From: Peptoniphilaceae bacterium AM52-5BH
GTDB taxonomy: Bacteria; Bacillota; Clostridia; Tissierellales; Peptoniphilaceae
Direction: 5' to 3'
NCBI GenBank assembly: GCA_027669155.1
Contig: JAQEDR010000021.1
Coordinates: 1 to 47,757 of the forward strand
DNA length: 47,757 bases
The first letter of the stretch is position 1. Each line of letters begins with the position of its first letter. The position numbers were made by a program, and so were the translations under genes. Below the pieces are notes generated by a model, which worked only from the letters and a program-made list of their open reading frames with translations, searched no databases and had not been told where the DNA came from. Positions 35,946 through 44,917 of the stretch are shown one piece after another.

Positions 35946-37484
35946 TTAGTTTTCTAAGATTTCAATTGCACATTTAAGTCCATCGAGGGCAGAGGAGACG
36001 ATCCCTCCCGCATATCCTGCTCCCTCGCCGATTGGTCTTAGATTTTTATATTTTGTAGAGTAATTATCTCTTACGATCCTTACTGGAGACGAAGTCCTAG
36101 TTTCAACTCCTGTTAGGATTGCATCAGGGTTTTTGAATCCACTAAGCCTCTTATCAAAAACTTCAAGGGCTTCTTTGATAGCAGAATTAATCTTATCTGG
36201 ATAGATTTCATTTAGTTTAGCTAGCTTATATCCTGTCATTATACTAGGATTAATTGATCCAATCTCAGTAGTTGGTCTATCTTTATAGAAGTCTTCTAAC
36301 CTTTGAACTGGTGCCTTGTTGTTTGCCCCTCCGAGGTCAAAGGCTTTTTTCTCAATTTCTCTTTGAAAATCTATTCCAGCAAGATTATGATGGCCTAGGA
36401 TTTCTTCATTCACAGTACATACTATAGCTGCATTGGCATTAGTGTTAGACCTATCGTGATAGCTCATCCCATTTATGCAAAGCTCATTTTCCTCACTTGA
36501 ACCATTGACAACAAAGCCTCCTGGGCACATGCAAAAGCTATATACAGAAGTATTTTTTTCCTTGTTGGTGTAGTTTAGTTGATAGCTTGCCTGTGGGAGT
36601 CTTTCATCCTTAATCTTGTATTGGCTAAGATTTATATCAGCTTGGAGATGTTCAATCCTAAAGCCTACTGCAAAAGGTTTTTGAGTAATTTCTATATACT
36701 TATCGAGCATTATAAAGCTATCTCTGGCAGAGTTACCTAGGGCTAGGATGTATTCATCCGCCTTATAAGAATCTTTGTCAGTAATTAACTTCGAGATTTT
36801 CGAATCTTTTATTTCAAGATCTATAAATTTCTCTCCAAAATGAAAGCTTCCTCCCATAGCTTCGATTTTCTTTCGAATGTTGATTATTACTTTTCTTAGA
36901 ATATCAGTGCCTACGTGAGGGAGGTGGTCGTAGAGGATATCTTCGGGTGCTCCATTTTCTACAAAGATTTTAAATATTTCCCTACTTCTCTTATCCTTAG
37001 ACCTTGATGTAAGTTTGCCGTCAGAAAATGTTCCAGCACCACCTTCACCAAATTGGATATTAGATTTTGGATTTAGTCTTCCTCCATTATTAAAGTTATC
37101 AATGGTCTTTACTCTTTCTTCTATTCTTTCACCTTGTTCGATTATGGTAACTTTGACTCCTCTTTTAGCTAGAGTGTAGGCAGCGAAAAGACCAGCAGGA
37201 CCAGCTCCAACTATGATAGCAGATTTAACCTTGTTCTTATTCTCTATTTCTAGCTTTTCTTCCTTGTATTCACTGATATTATGCTTAAGCTTTTTGTAGA
37301 TTTTAGGACTTACTTCGGTGTCAATTAGTACTTGGTAGACATAATAAACACCACGTCTTGCATCGATTGATTTCTTGTAAATCTCAAATGAATCTATTTT
37401 TTGGTTTACAGTTTTTTCTATTTCTTTTTTTATATCTTCATAGCCCTTGTCAAAGGGAACTTTTATATTTCTTAGAAGTAACAT
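35946..37484 (-). CDS. FAD-dependent dehydrogenase, COG2509 type
   Basis: A 512-aa flavoprotein. After an N-terminal ferredoxin-like domain of about 90 residues (IKVPFDKGYEDIKKEIEK), the dinucleotide-binding motif IIVGAGPAGLFAAYTLAKRG and the family-specific FGEGGAGTFSDGKL and DHLPHVGTDIL follow; it ends with GEGAGYAGGIVSSALDG. The family is widespread in Firmicutes, but its substrate is not established. It is upstream of dhaK on the same strand with an 82-nt gap and no evident terminator, so partial co-transcription is possible. Confidence 0.88.
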   Translation of the reverse strand: MLLLRNIKVPFDKGYEDIKKEIEKTVNQKIDSFEIYKKSIDARRGVYYVYQVLIDTEVSPKIYKKLKHNISEYKEEKLEIENKNKVKSAIIVGAGPAGLFAAYTLAKRGVKVTIIEQGERIEERVKTIDNFNNGGRLNPKSNIQFGEGGAGTFSDGKLTSRSKDKRSREIFKIFVENGAPEDILYDHLPHVGTDILRKVIINIRKKIEAMGGSFHFGEKFIDLEIKDSKISKLITDKDSYKADEYILALGNSARDSFIMLDKYIEITQKPFAVGFRIEHLQADINLSQYKIKDERLPQASYQLNYTNKEKNTSVYSFCMCPGGFVVNGSSEENELCINGMSYHDRSNTNANAAIVCTVNEEILGHHNLAGIDFQREIEKKAFDLGGANNKAPVQRLEDFYKDRPTTEIGSINPSIMTGYKLAKLNEIYPDKINSAIKEALEVFDKRLSGFKNPDAILTGVETRTSSPVRIVRDNYSTKYKNLRPIGEGAGYAGGIVSSALDGLKCAIEILEN

Positions 37485-37503
37485 ATATCCTCCATTTTTA
37501 ATT

Positions 37504-37512
37504 ATTGTACCA
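37504..37512 (-). promoter_or_regulatory. Extended -10 promoter for the FAD dehydrogenase gene
   Basis: On the minus strand TGGTACAAT is a good extended -10, about 20 nt before the start codon at 37484. The -35 region is not clear. Confidence 0.45.
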
Positions 37513-37591
37513 GAAATAAAAACTTAGAGGAATTTAATTTTTAAAGTAGAATGTATATGAAGATTTTGTAAAAATATTAAAAGGATTTATT

Positions 37592-38005
37592 ATGTGGTTA
37601 ATTTTATCGATTCTTTCGGCCTTTTTTGCTGCAGTAACTTCTATTCTAGCTAAAGTTGGAATAGAAAATGTCAATTCGAATCTTGCTACTGCTATTAGGA
37701 CCCTAGTCGTTGTTGGAATGAGCTGGTTTATAGTTTTTATTACAAATGCCCAAAGTGGTATTCATGATATATCTCATAGATCTTGGATCTTTCTAATTCT
37801 TTCTGGACTTGCAACAGGATTCTCCTGGCTATGCTACTATGCAGCCATTAAAAGCGGGGAGGTATCAAAGGTTACTGCGATAGATAAGACAAGTGTACTT
37901 ATAACTTTTATTCTTGCCTTTATTTTTCTAGGGGAAGAATTTAGCAAAAAATCCATCATAGGAGCAATACTCATAGGTATTGGCAGTCTTGTCATGGTTA
38001 TCTAG
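37592..38005 (+). CDS. EamA-family transporter (half-size DMT)
   Basis: A 137-aa protein with four to five membrane helices, covering one EamA domain (LSILSAFFAAVTSILAKVG at the start, LAFIFLGEEFSKKSIIGAIL near the end). Full-length DMT exporters have two such domains; half-size members act as dimers. Substrate unknown. Start ATG follows AAAAGGA. It is divergent from the FAD dehydrogenase gene. Confidence 0.85.
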   Translation: MWLILSILSAFFAAVTSILAKVGIENVNSNLATAIRTLVVVGMSWFIVFITNAQSGIHDISHRSWIFLILSGLATGFSWLCYYAAIKSGEVSKVTAIDKTSVLITFILAFIFLGEEFSKKSIIGAILIGIGSLVMVI

Positions 38006-38024
38006 GGGCATAGGCCTCTTTTTT
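38004..38024 (+). terminator. Terminator overlapping the EamA stop codon
   Basis: AGGGGC and GGCCTCT form a short stem with an ATA loop, followed by six T. The stem starts at the stop codon of the EamA gene. Confidence 0.6.
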
Positions 38025-38071
38025 ATTTGCATATTTTATGTATAATGATATTAATAAGTAAAGGAGATTTT

Positions 38072-39406
38072 ATGGCTAAGAAGAATTCGACCTATGCAAT
38101 TGAAAGAATTAAACATATTTACAAAAATTTAGAAAAAACGATAGACTCTGTACCAGATCCTATGAGAGATAAGCTTAGAAAGATGATCCTTAACGATGAT
38201 GAACTTAAAAGAGTCATGGATGATATGGAAAACTATAGGCCGCCTAGGATTTTTCTTATGGGTAGGACTGGAGTAGGGAAGAGTTCACTGATTAATGCTA
38301 TTAATGGGAGATACCTTGCCCCTGTAAATGACGTCTACTCTCATACCAAAGCCTGCGATATGTATGATTATATGGAAAATGGCGAAGTCCTCATGCAGAT
38401 ACTAGATACTAGGGGAACGTCCGAGTCCTTTGCCCTTGATGAAAAAATATCAGCAGAAGAGATGATAAAAAAGGAAGTAAAAGAATTCATGCCTGATGTG
38501 ACTATCTTTATGCTAAACGCTAGTCACAGGGATGATGTCATTACTGATGTTGAGTTTGTTAAAGGTATCTGTGAAGATTATAAAAATACAAACGGAGTTG
38601 ATTTGCCAGTAATAGTCGCTATAAACAAGGTAGATGAGCTCGCTCCATCAAGAATCAAAGATCCTAAGGAATATCCAATAAGTAAGAACAAAAACATTAG
38701 TGAAGTTGTTAAATATTATGGAAAAATCATAGAAGAAGGAGAGCTTGAAGTTAAGGAAATAATTCCAGTTTCTTCCTTGATCGATTGGATGCTTGAGGAT
38801 GAGTTTATAGATGTTGATTCTATAAATGACCTTTCCCAATCTAGATTAGCTGATCTTGAAATTCAATTTGATGGAAGATTTGGTATTGAAAATCTGATTG
38901 ATGCCTTGGAAAAGGCCATAAGCGATTATGATGCCATAGTCGGTCTAAGACTTGCTTGTAGGATGAATAGAGTCTTATCAAATCTTTGCGATAAGTTTAT
39001 AAATGTGTTTTCAGGTTTTGCTGCAACGGTTGCCATTACCCCAATACCAATAGCTGATATTTATCCTCTAATAGGTCTTCAAATAGCCCTAGTAAGTCTA
39101 ATAGCAAGTCTTTCCGGACGAAATATCAGCAAGGAAACTGCCATGGAATTTCTCTTATCTCTTGGAGGAGTAGGTCTTGCTGGAAATCTCTTTAGACTAG
39201 GAGCACAACAGTTATCTAAGCTTTTAAATCTAATCCTTCCGACTGCAGGAACTGCAGTAAGTGCGACAGTGGCTGCTATGGGGACCAAGGCCATTGGCGA
39301 GGCTAGCAAGAGCTACTATATAGAAGGTATCAATTTATCTAAGGTCAAGAAGGATTACAAAGATAGGGTTAAGGACATTAAGAAAAAAGATAAGGAAAGT
39401 GAATAA
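38072..39406 (+). CDS. Membrane-associated GTPase (Era-like G domain plus DUF697-like tail)
   Basis: A 444-aa protein. The G domain has GRTGVGKSSLINA (G1), LDTRGTSE (G3) and INKVDEL (G4). The C-terminal third has hydrophobic stretches (FSGFAATVAITPIPIADIYP; ALVSLIASLSG) that resemble the membrane part of YcjF/YfjP-like GTPases. Function in the cell is unknown; relatives are linked to envelope stress. ATG at 38072 has AAGGAG upstream, better than an in-frame ATG at 38027. A TATAAT at 38041-38046 is a likely -10. Confidence 0.85.
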   Translation: MAKKNSTYAIERIKHIYKNLEKTIDSVPDPMRDKLRKMILNDDELKRVMDDMENYRPPRIFLMGRTGVGKSSLINAINGRYLAPVNDVYSHTKACDMYDYMENGEVLMQILDTRGTSESFALDEKISAEEMIKKEVKEFMPDVTIFMLNASHRDDVITDVEFVKGICEDYKNTNGVDLPVIVAINKVDELAPSRIKDPKEYPISKNKNISEVVKYYGKIIEEGELEVKEIIPVSSLIDWMLEDEFIDVDSINDLSQSRLADLEIQFDGRFGIENLIDALEKAISDYDAIVGLRLACRMNRVLSNLCDKFINVFSGFAATVAITPIPIADIYPLIGLQIALVSLIASLSGRNISKETAMEFLLSLGGVGLAGNLFRLGAQQLSKLLNLILPTAGTAVSATVAAMGTKAIGEASKSYYIEGINLSKVKKDYKDRVKDIKKKDKESE

Positions 39407-39414
39407 GATATTTG

Positions 39415-39446
39415 CCTAAGGGGATGAGCTTCCTCTTAGGTTTTTT
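39415..39446 (+). terminator. Terminator after the GTPase gene
   Basis: CCTAAGGGGA pairs with TCCTCTTAGG around a short loop, followed by six T. Confidence 0.85.
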
Positions 39447-39505
39447 ACTTTATAAAATATTTAATCTATATTATAATTAAATTAAAGTAAGAAAAGGGGG
39501 AGTCT

Positions 39506-41944
39506 ATGGATAAGCAGATGTCTATGGCAATTGACCTTATAGAAGATAAAAAAGAGAGTCTTCATATATGTAAGGATAACAAAAAGGTCAGTATGACTAT
39601 AGAAGAAATATTTGACCATAAAAAATACGATTCGATTCTAGCTGTCACCTACTCAATATCTACGACCTTTCTCAATAAATACATCAAGGATTTTAAAAAA
39701 GCAGAGATTGTAGTTGGTATAAATGAAGATAAGGTCCAAAATTCTGTAAATCTTTTTGCCAAAAAGCTCAAAGCACAGATTAAAGAAGTCCTCAAAAACA
39801 CAAGCATTAAGACCTACCAAGGCCTTGATATGGATATGAAAAGAAAGCTAGCAGAGAAATCTTTTGAAGTAAAAGTTCCTTTTGGAGTAAGTATTCATTC
39901 AAAGTTTTACCTTCTAGAAAATAGGGAAAGTGGTCACAATAGGATAATCCTAGGATCCTGTAATCTATCGGAGATGGCCTTTCAAAAAACTACAAGCCAA
40001 TACGAGAATATTATAATATATGATGATAGTGAACTTTTTGCTATTTATAAGGATTATTATGAGTCTTTGGCTGATATCTTGACCAACTATTTCCCAAAAG
40101 AGCTTATGGTAACTAACAAGAAAAAGCTTGAAAATATAAAGGATACTGACTCGGTAATAGTATTGACTAACGAAGAAGTTGAAAAAATTAAGAAAAATCA
40201 AGCAATAGAGTTAATCCTAAAAGTAGAAGACTTTAAGGCAAATTCTGTAATTCCTGCTGACGCCATAGGACAGATTAAGGACATGGATGAGGATAAAAAG
40301 GCTCTTGATGATGAGAAAATCAGAGATAGTGACTTGGATAATCAAGCCTACAAGCTCGTTCGTGAATCGGTAAATAACAGAACTAAAGAGCCTACGATCA
40401 AGAAGGCCCCTGCTATCAAAAAGCTTGTCAATGACACAGTTAAGACTATAAAAGTAAATACTGATATTGAATCAGGCGACAGAACACTCTTGTTCTCAAA
40501 GCCAGAGACTAGAAATATAGGAAAAGCTAAGAGTGGCCTTCTGGTTAAAAGTGAGCTAACAGATGAATTTATTCCTTTTGGAGAAAAGAAAGATATTGAA
40601 GAAATAAGAAAGGCCCTTAGCCTCCTTGATGAGTTTATACATACTTTCGAATCCTTTGTCCACAAATACGACGATAAGTACGGGCAGAGGATTCTGGAAG
40701 CGATATTTTATGCCTTCACGGGACCATTTCTCTATGAAATTAAGAAACTAGCAAGAACTAGCGAGGAAAGAAATGATATACCCCAATTTCTATTTATTGG
40801 AGGAACTGCTGGAAGTGGGAAGTCTTCTCTTATAAAGATGATAAATAAGATGCTTGGTCTAAGTGATAAGGCCTATTACAATTTTTCAGAGCTTGCAAGC
40901 GGAGCCCAGGCCAAGGCTAACAGGGTCAAGTTAATCGAAGGATGGGCTAGGGAAGATAATGTCTATCCAATTATTATAGATGAGTTTTCTCTAGAATTTT
41001 TCACAAAGGCAAACTACGGTCGTGATCTAATATTAAACACAACAAATAGCCAAGTTGAAATCGTAAGTCCCTTTCCTGTAACTATAGGTACGACCAATGC
41101 CGACGGTTACACCCTTCCTCCCGAAGCAAGGAGAAGGTCCTATTATCTAAAAATTGACAAGAAGTTTGATGATAAATACAAGAAGGATTCTCCCTTAGTA
41201 TACAAGGAGATTTATGAAAAGATGAATAATATCCTCTTTACTGATTTTTCTCTACAAATGGCAGATAGACTTGATAATAGTGATGACTATGAATGGAATC
41301 ACTTTGCAGATGGATCTGGTAAGGTAGACTTTTTATATCAGACAAGGGAGATTTTTAGAGACTATTATAAGTCTTGCGGCATGCCTCTACCAAGGTATTT
41401 TCCTACTAGAAGATATACGGATGATTTTGAATCCAATCAGGAAAAATGGAGAAAGCTTTATAAGAGAGCTGGAGAGAAGGAATTTGTCTTCGATATAGAA
41501 ACGGGATCGCTCTTTTTTAATACAGCGACTATAGATGAAAACAAGGGAAATTACGAAAAACCATCAGAAATCTACAAACAAGCCCTAGATCAAAGTGTAC
41601 TTGTAGGAACAATTGGGGGACTAGATATAGAATTAGATGCCAAGGCCTTCTTCGAATGGATCGATGTGAGAAATCCTTACATAGAAGATTATAAGAAATT
41701 CTTAAGAGATTTCTACTATAATAAGGATAAGAAGATTAGAAAAGAAAACGGGAGAATAGTATTTCCATTAGATAAAACTTCGAAAGATAGTGATATTATA
41801 AAACAAAGCCTTATCTATATGACAAAAGATACACTTATAGAAGAAAGTGATAGAGAGATTCAATTTGATGAAGAGAAGCTCCTTAGATGGTTAGGGATTG
41901 AGGAAAGTAATATCCTATCGAAGTTTTTGGACAAGTTTAAATAA
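39506..41944 (+). CDS. PLD-like nuclease domain fused to a P-loop ATPase, unknown function
   Basis: An 812-aa fusion. The N-terminal 190 residues are phospholipase D/nuclease-like with one HKD-type motif (H131-S-K133, then GSCNLSEMAF). A charged linker of about 200 residues follows. The middle has a P-loop ATPase with GGTAGSGKSS (K439), an acidic Walker B-like IIIDEFSLEF and NTTNSQ and IGTTNADG segments typical of AAA+ sensor regions. The C-terminal 200 residues are unassigned. One HKD motif implies dimerisation for catalysis. The combination suggests an ATP-driven nucleic-acid processing enzyme, perhaps for defence or repair, but this is inference. ATG follows GGGGG; a TATAAT at 39472 is a likely -10. 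Confidence 0.75.
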   Translation: MDKQMSMAIDLIEDKKESLHICKDNKKVSMTIEEIFDHKKYDSILAVTYSISTTFLNKYIKDFKKAEIVVGINEDKVQNSVNLFAKKLKAQIKEVLKNTSIKTYQGLDMDMKRKLAEKSFEVKVPFGVSIHSKFYLLENRESGHNRIILGSCNLSEMAFQKTTSQYENIIIYDDSELFAIYKDYYESLADILTNYFPKELMVTNKKKLENIKDTDSVIVLTNEEVEKIKKNQAIELILKVEDFKANSVIPADAIGQIKDMDEDKKALDDEKIRDSDLDNQAYKLVRESVNNRTKEPTIKKAPAIKKLVNDTVKTIKVNTDIESGDRTLLFSKPETRNIGKAKSGLLVKSELTDEFIPFGEKKDIEEIRKALSLLDEFIHTFESFVHKYDDKYGQRILEAIFYAFTGPFLYEIKKLARTSEERNDIPQFLFIGGTAGSGKSSLIKMINKMLGLSDKAYYNFSELASGAQAKANRVKLIEGWAREDNVYPIIIDEFSLEFFTKANYGRDLILNTTNSQVEIVSPFPVTIGTTNADGYTLPPEARRRSYYLKIDKKFDDKYKKDSPLVYKEIYEKMNNILFTDFSLQMADRLDNSDDYEWNHFADGSGKVDFLYQTREIFRDYYKSCGMPLPRYFPTRRYTDDFESNQEKWRKLYKRAGEKEFVFDIETGSLFFNTATIDENKGNYEKPSEIYKQALDQSVLVGTIGGLDIELDAKAFFEWIDVRNPYIEDYKKFLRDFYYNKDKKIRKENGRIVFPLDKTSKDSDIIKQSLIYMTKDTLIEESDREIQFDEEKLLRWLGIEESNILSKFLDKFK

Positions 41945-41965
41945 AATTGAGGAAAAGAATAAGTT

Positions 41966-42634
41966 ATGGAATATTTTTTTAGACACAGCGAAGATCTTAG
42001 GACCAACATCAAAATGCCCCTGGTATGGGGATTTTTGCTGATTTATTTGATATTGATTTATAAACTAAGATATAAAAGAAAAATTCTTGCTATACAATTA
42101 GTGAGTTTATCATTAATAGAATTAGCTTTATTTCTTCGGTACTATGAGGGCAAGGTTTTATTTATTAGAGAAGGGCTCCCTCTTTATCATTGTAGGATTG
42201 CAGCTTTTATGATGGCGATTAGCTATTTTCGCAAAGATTATAAATTAAGCAATTATTTTGCCTGGCTTGGAATAATAGGAACGCTAACAGCATATAGTTT
42301 CCCAGATCCTTCAAAGTATCTTTGGCCACATATAACAAACTTAACCTATGTCCTTGGTCATATCTTATCGATAGGATCTGCTCTTATGATACTTACAAAT
42401 GAGAGAAGAGAGCTTGATTTTAAATTGATTTGTAAAATCACACTTAGCATGAATCTTATGATTTATCTTTTAAATAAAACTGTATCAGCAAATTACGGCT
42501 ACTTAAACCACTTGCCAGATTCCTTCTCCATAAGTTTACCCAGTCCAGTCTTGTATCTAGTCATAAGTTGCGGATTGATTTTTCTAATATATGGCCTTAG
42601 TAAAATTAATTTTAGGAAGATATTAAAGTTGTAA
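41966..42634 (+). CDS. Integral membrane protein, TIGR02206/YwaF-like
   Basis: A 222-aa protein with about seven membrane helices and the family-like segments LPLYHCRIAAFMMAI and FPDPSKYLWPHITNLTYVLGH. Members are uncharacterised. It starts 21 nt after the PLD-ATPase gene on the same strand and may be in its operon. No enzymatic motif is visible; a conserved His-rich core (YHCR, WPH, GH) could bind a ligand or metal. Confidence 0.82.
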   Translation: MEYFFRHSEDLRTNIKMPLVWGFLLIYLILIYKLRYKRKILAIQLVSLSLIELALFLRYYEGKVLFIREGLPLYHCRIAAFMMAISYFRKDYKLSNYFAWLGIIGTLTAYSFPDPSKYLWPHITNLTYVLGHILSIGSALMILTNERRELDFKLICKITLSMNLMIYLLNKTVSANYGYLNHLPDSFSISLPSPVLYLVISCGLIFLIYGLSKINFRKILKL

Positions 42635-42770
42635 TTTAAAAGAATCGATTTTTATTTTATATAGACTTTTATTTATAAAAGCAAATACAAATCCTATATT
42701 AATTTTATTGAATGGTGGTATTAATATTACTAATATACTTTATAAATATATTTAATATTTGAGCGATATA

Positions 42771-42779
42771 TGATATAAT
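42771..42779 (+). promoter_or_regulatory. Extended -10 promoter for the amidohydrolase operon
   Basis: TGATATAAT is a perfect extended -10 located 31 nt before the ATG at 42811, in a 176-nt AT-rich gap. The -35 match is poor (TTTAAT at 42751). Confidence 0.55.
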
Positions 42780-42810
42780 TTATTAAAGAGATATTGACAA
42801 GGAGGGTCTT

Positions 42811-43590
42811 ATGTTTAGGAAAATTGCAAAATTCATAAAGCTAGTATTATTTGGTCTTTTGCTAGTTTTGGGTCTAATTTTAATATACGATAGATTTTTT
42901 TCTTCCAAGAACATAGCTATTGTTCACAATAATCAAAATGTAAAGAGTATTGAGATACTTTTGACTGACAACAATGTGGCAATCAACAATATCGATACAA
43001 GTAGGATGGATATAGAAATGTGTAAGAGAAAGATAGAAGGAGCTGATGGGGTAATTTTTGCTGGAGGAAACGACTTTGATCCAGAAATTTACGGTGGAGA
43101 TAGGTCCTTGGTAGAAGAGTATAGTAGAGAAGACGATGATAAGAGTCTTGCTATTCTAGATTATACAATAGGACTAAAAAAGCCAATTCTAGGTATCTGT
43201 AGGGGTATGCAGCTTATTAATATCTATTATGGTGGAAGTCTCTATGATGATATAGGAAAACAATTCTCTACTCAAATAGTCCACAGAGGAAGTGATAAGG
43301 CCCTTACTTATCATGAGATAAATATAAGCGAAGGAACTAGCCTTTCGAAAATTGTTAAATCTGATAGGATTGAGGTTAATTCTTACCATCATGAGGGGAT
43401 CAAAGATTTGGCAGAAGGCTTAAGTGTGAGTGCTACAAGCGATGATGGCCTAATAGAGGTAATAGAAAATCCTTATTACTCTTACATGCTAGGAGTGCAG
43501 TGGCACCCAGAGCTTTCTTATGAAAATGATAAATACTCTAAAAAAATCCTAAAAGATTTTGTAAAACATTCGAATGCGGGTAAGAATTAA
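42811..43590 (+). CDS. Membrane-anchored gamma-glutamyl hydrolase-like protein (peptidase C26)
   Basis: A 259-aa protein. Residues 8-28 form one N-terminal membrane helix without a signal-peptidase site, so the enzyme domain is probably anchored outside the cell. The class I glutamine-amidotransferase-like domain has FAGGNDFDPEIYGG, the nucleophile Cys130 in GICRGMQ and the catalytic His232/Glu234 in QWHPEL. This is the PuuD-like (gamma-glutamyl-GABA hydrolase) family. Members are normally cytoplasmic; the anchor suggests action on gamma-glutamyl bonds in peptidoglycan or peptides. It heads a run of closely spaced genes up to 46162. Confidence 0.85.
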   Translation: MFRKIAKFIKLVLFGLLLVLGLILIYDRFFSSKNIAIVHNNQNVKSIEILLTDNNVAINNIDTSRMDIEMCKRKIEGADGVIFAGGNDFDPEIYGGDRSLVEEYSREDDDKSLAILDYTIGLKKPILGICRGMQLINIYYGGSLYDDIGKQFSTQIVHRGSDKALTYHEINISEGTSLSKIVKSDRIEVNSYHHEGIKDLAEGLSVSATSDDGLIEVIENPYYSYMLGVQWHPELSYENDKYSKKILKDFVKHSNAGKN

Positions 43591-43592
43591 CT

Positions 43593-44225
43593 ATGAACTA
43601 TGTAAATGACTATGAAAAAATTGGCAAAATTGGAAAATATAAGAAATATATCTTAATGAGCAAGTCTCTCAGAAGGAGGGACTTGCTTAGTTTTCTTATG
43701 CCAGAAATTGATTCTATAAGAATCGATGAAAGAGCTATCGAAGAAAAATATATGGAAAAGTACAAGGACTGTGGCTTTATAGAAAGAGCCGGCAAGACCT
43801 GCGCCGAGATTGCCAAGGCTAAATCCGATGTCGATTTAGTCAAAGATTGCCTTCATATATCATCTGATACTATGGTTATCCTAGATGATAAAATATATGG
43901 TAAGCCAAGAGACATGGCCGAGGCGAGGGATATGTTTATGTCATATTTTGGCAAAAGTCACTTTGTAATAACTGGAGTCTGCTTAAGGAGCAAAAATTAT
44001 TTGGATGTTTTTTATTCTATAGCCGAAGTTAGATTTACCGATTACTATAAGGCATTGGATGAAATAATAGATGGGTATTTAAGGGAAGAAAATGTTATGG
44101 ATAAGGCTGGGGCCTATGGGATCCAAGACCTAGATCCAAGGCTAATTTCTTTTATTAATGGAGATATAAATACTATAATTGGCCTTCCTGTTAGTGAAGT
44201 AAGTAGAAGAATTTTAGGAGAGTAA
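43593..44225 (+). CDS. maf: Maf-like nucleotide pyrophosphatase
   Basis: A 210-aa Maf/YhdE-family protein: LMSKSLRRRDLLSFL (substrate loop with SxSxRR), SSDTMVILDDKIYGKP (catalytic Asp and Lys-Pro motif) and GAYGIQD. Family members hydrolyse non-canonical or ordinary dTTP/UTP-type nucleotides and are linked to septum control. It begins 2 nt after the previous stop codon with a weak ribosome binding site, so translation probably depends on the upstream gene. The N-terminal 20 residues extend beyond the usual Maf start. Confidence 0.88.
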   Translation: MNYVNDYEKIGKIGKYKKYILMSKSLRRRDLLSFLMPEIDSIRIDERAIEEKYMEKYKDCGFIERAGKTCAEIAKAKSDVDLVKDCLHISSDTMVILDDKIYGKPRDMAEARDMFMSYFGKSHFVITGVCLRSKNYLDVFYSIAEVRFTDYYKALDEIIDGYLREENVMDKAGAYGIQDLDPRLISFINGDINTIIGLPVSEVSRRILGE

Positions 44226-44227
44226 AA

Positions 44228-44911
44228 TTGATAAAATATGTTTTGTGGGACGTTGATGGAACTTTATTAAACTTCCACTTGGTCGAAGAAAATGCTATTA
44301 GGGCTTGTTTTGATGAATACGGTTTGGGAGACTTGTCAGATGATAGGCTAGCAGTTTATAGAAAGATTAATAATAAATACTGGAAGGCTCTTGAAAGGGG
44401 AGAAATCACGAGACTTGAAGTGTTAGAAGGGAGATTTAGAGAGTTTTTCCAAAAATTCGGATACGACACAGATATAGTAAGTGACTTTAATATCTCCTTC
44501 CAAGAAAACTTAGGAAAGACCTATGTTTTTAATTATAAGGCCTATGAAACTGTAAATAAGCTAGGAGATAGATACAAACAATACGCAGCAACTAATGGTT
44601 CTGCTATAGCCCAAGAGGGAAAGCTTAAAGGAGCAGGTCTCGATACTATCTTTGAAGACGTCTTTATATCTGAAAAAATCGGATTTGAAAAGCCAAGCAA
44701 GGAGTTTTTCGATTATATCTTCGATACTATTGGATCTAGGGAGAAGTCTCAATATGTGATAATAGGAGATTCCTTGACTTCAGATATTAAAGGTGGGAAT
44801 AATGCAGGTATCAAGACTATATGGTTTAATCCTGATAGGCTTGAAAAGGATAAAGATATTGATTTCGATTATGAAGTAAATAGCTTAGAAGAAGTGCTCG
44901 ATATATTGTAG
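44228..44911 (+). CDS. HAD-superfamily hydrolase, YjjG-like nucleotidase
   Basis: A 227-aa HAD hydrolase with DVDGTLL (motif I, nucleophile Asp), AATNGS (motif II), GFEKPSKEFF (Lys motif III) and IGDSLTSDIKGG (motif IV). The cap is helical as in YjjG, a 5'-nucleotidase that removes toxic pyrimidine nucleotides; this would fit its neighbour Maf, another house-cleaning enzyme. The start is TTG, with TTAGGAGAG six bases upstream. Gaps to both neighbours are under 7 nt. Confidence 0.87.
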   Translation: MIKYVLWDVDGTLLNFHLVEENAIRACFDEYGLGDLSDDRLAVYRKINNKYWKALERGEITRLEVLEGRFREFFQKFGYDTDIVSDFNISFQENLGKTYVFNYKAYETVNKLGDRYKQYAATNGSAIAQEGKLKGAGLDTIFEDVFISEKIGFEKPSKEFFDYIFDTIGSREKSQYVIIGDSLTSDIKGGNNAGIKTIWFNPDRLEKDKDIDFDYEVNSLEEVLDIL

Positions 44912-44917
44912 GTTACT

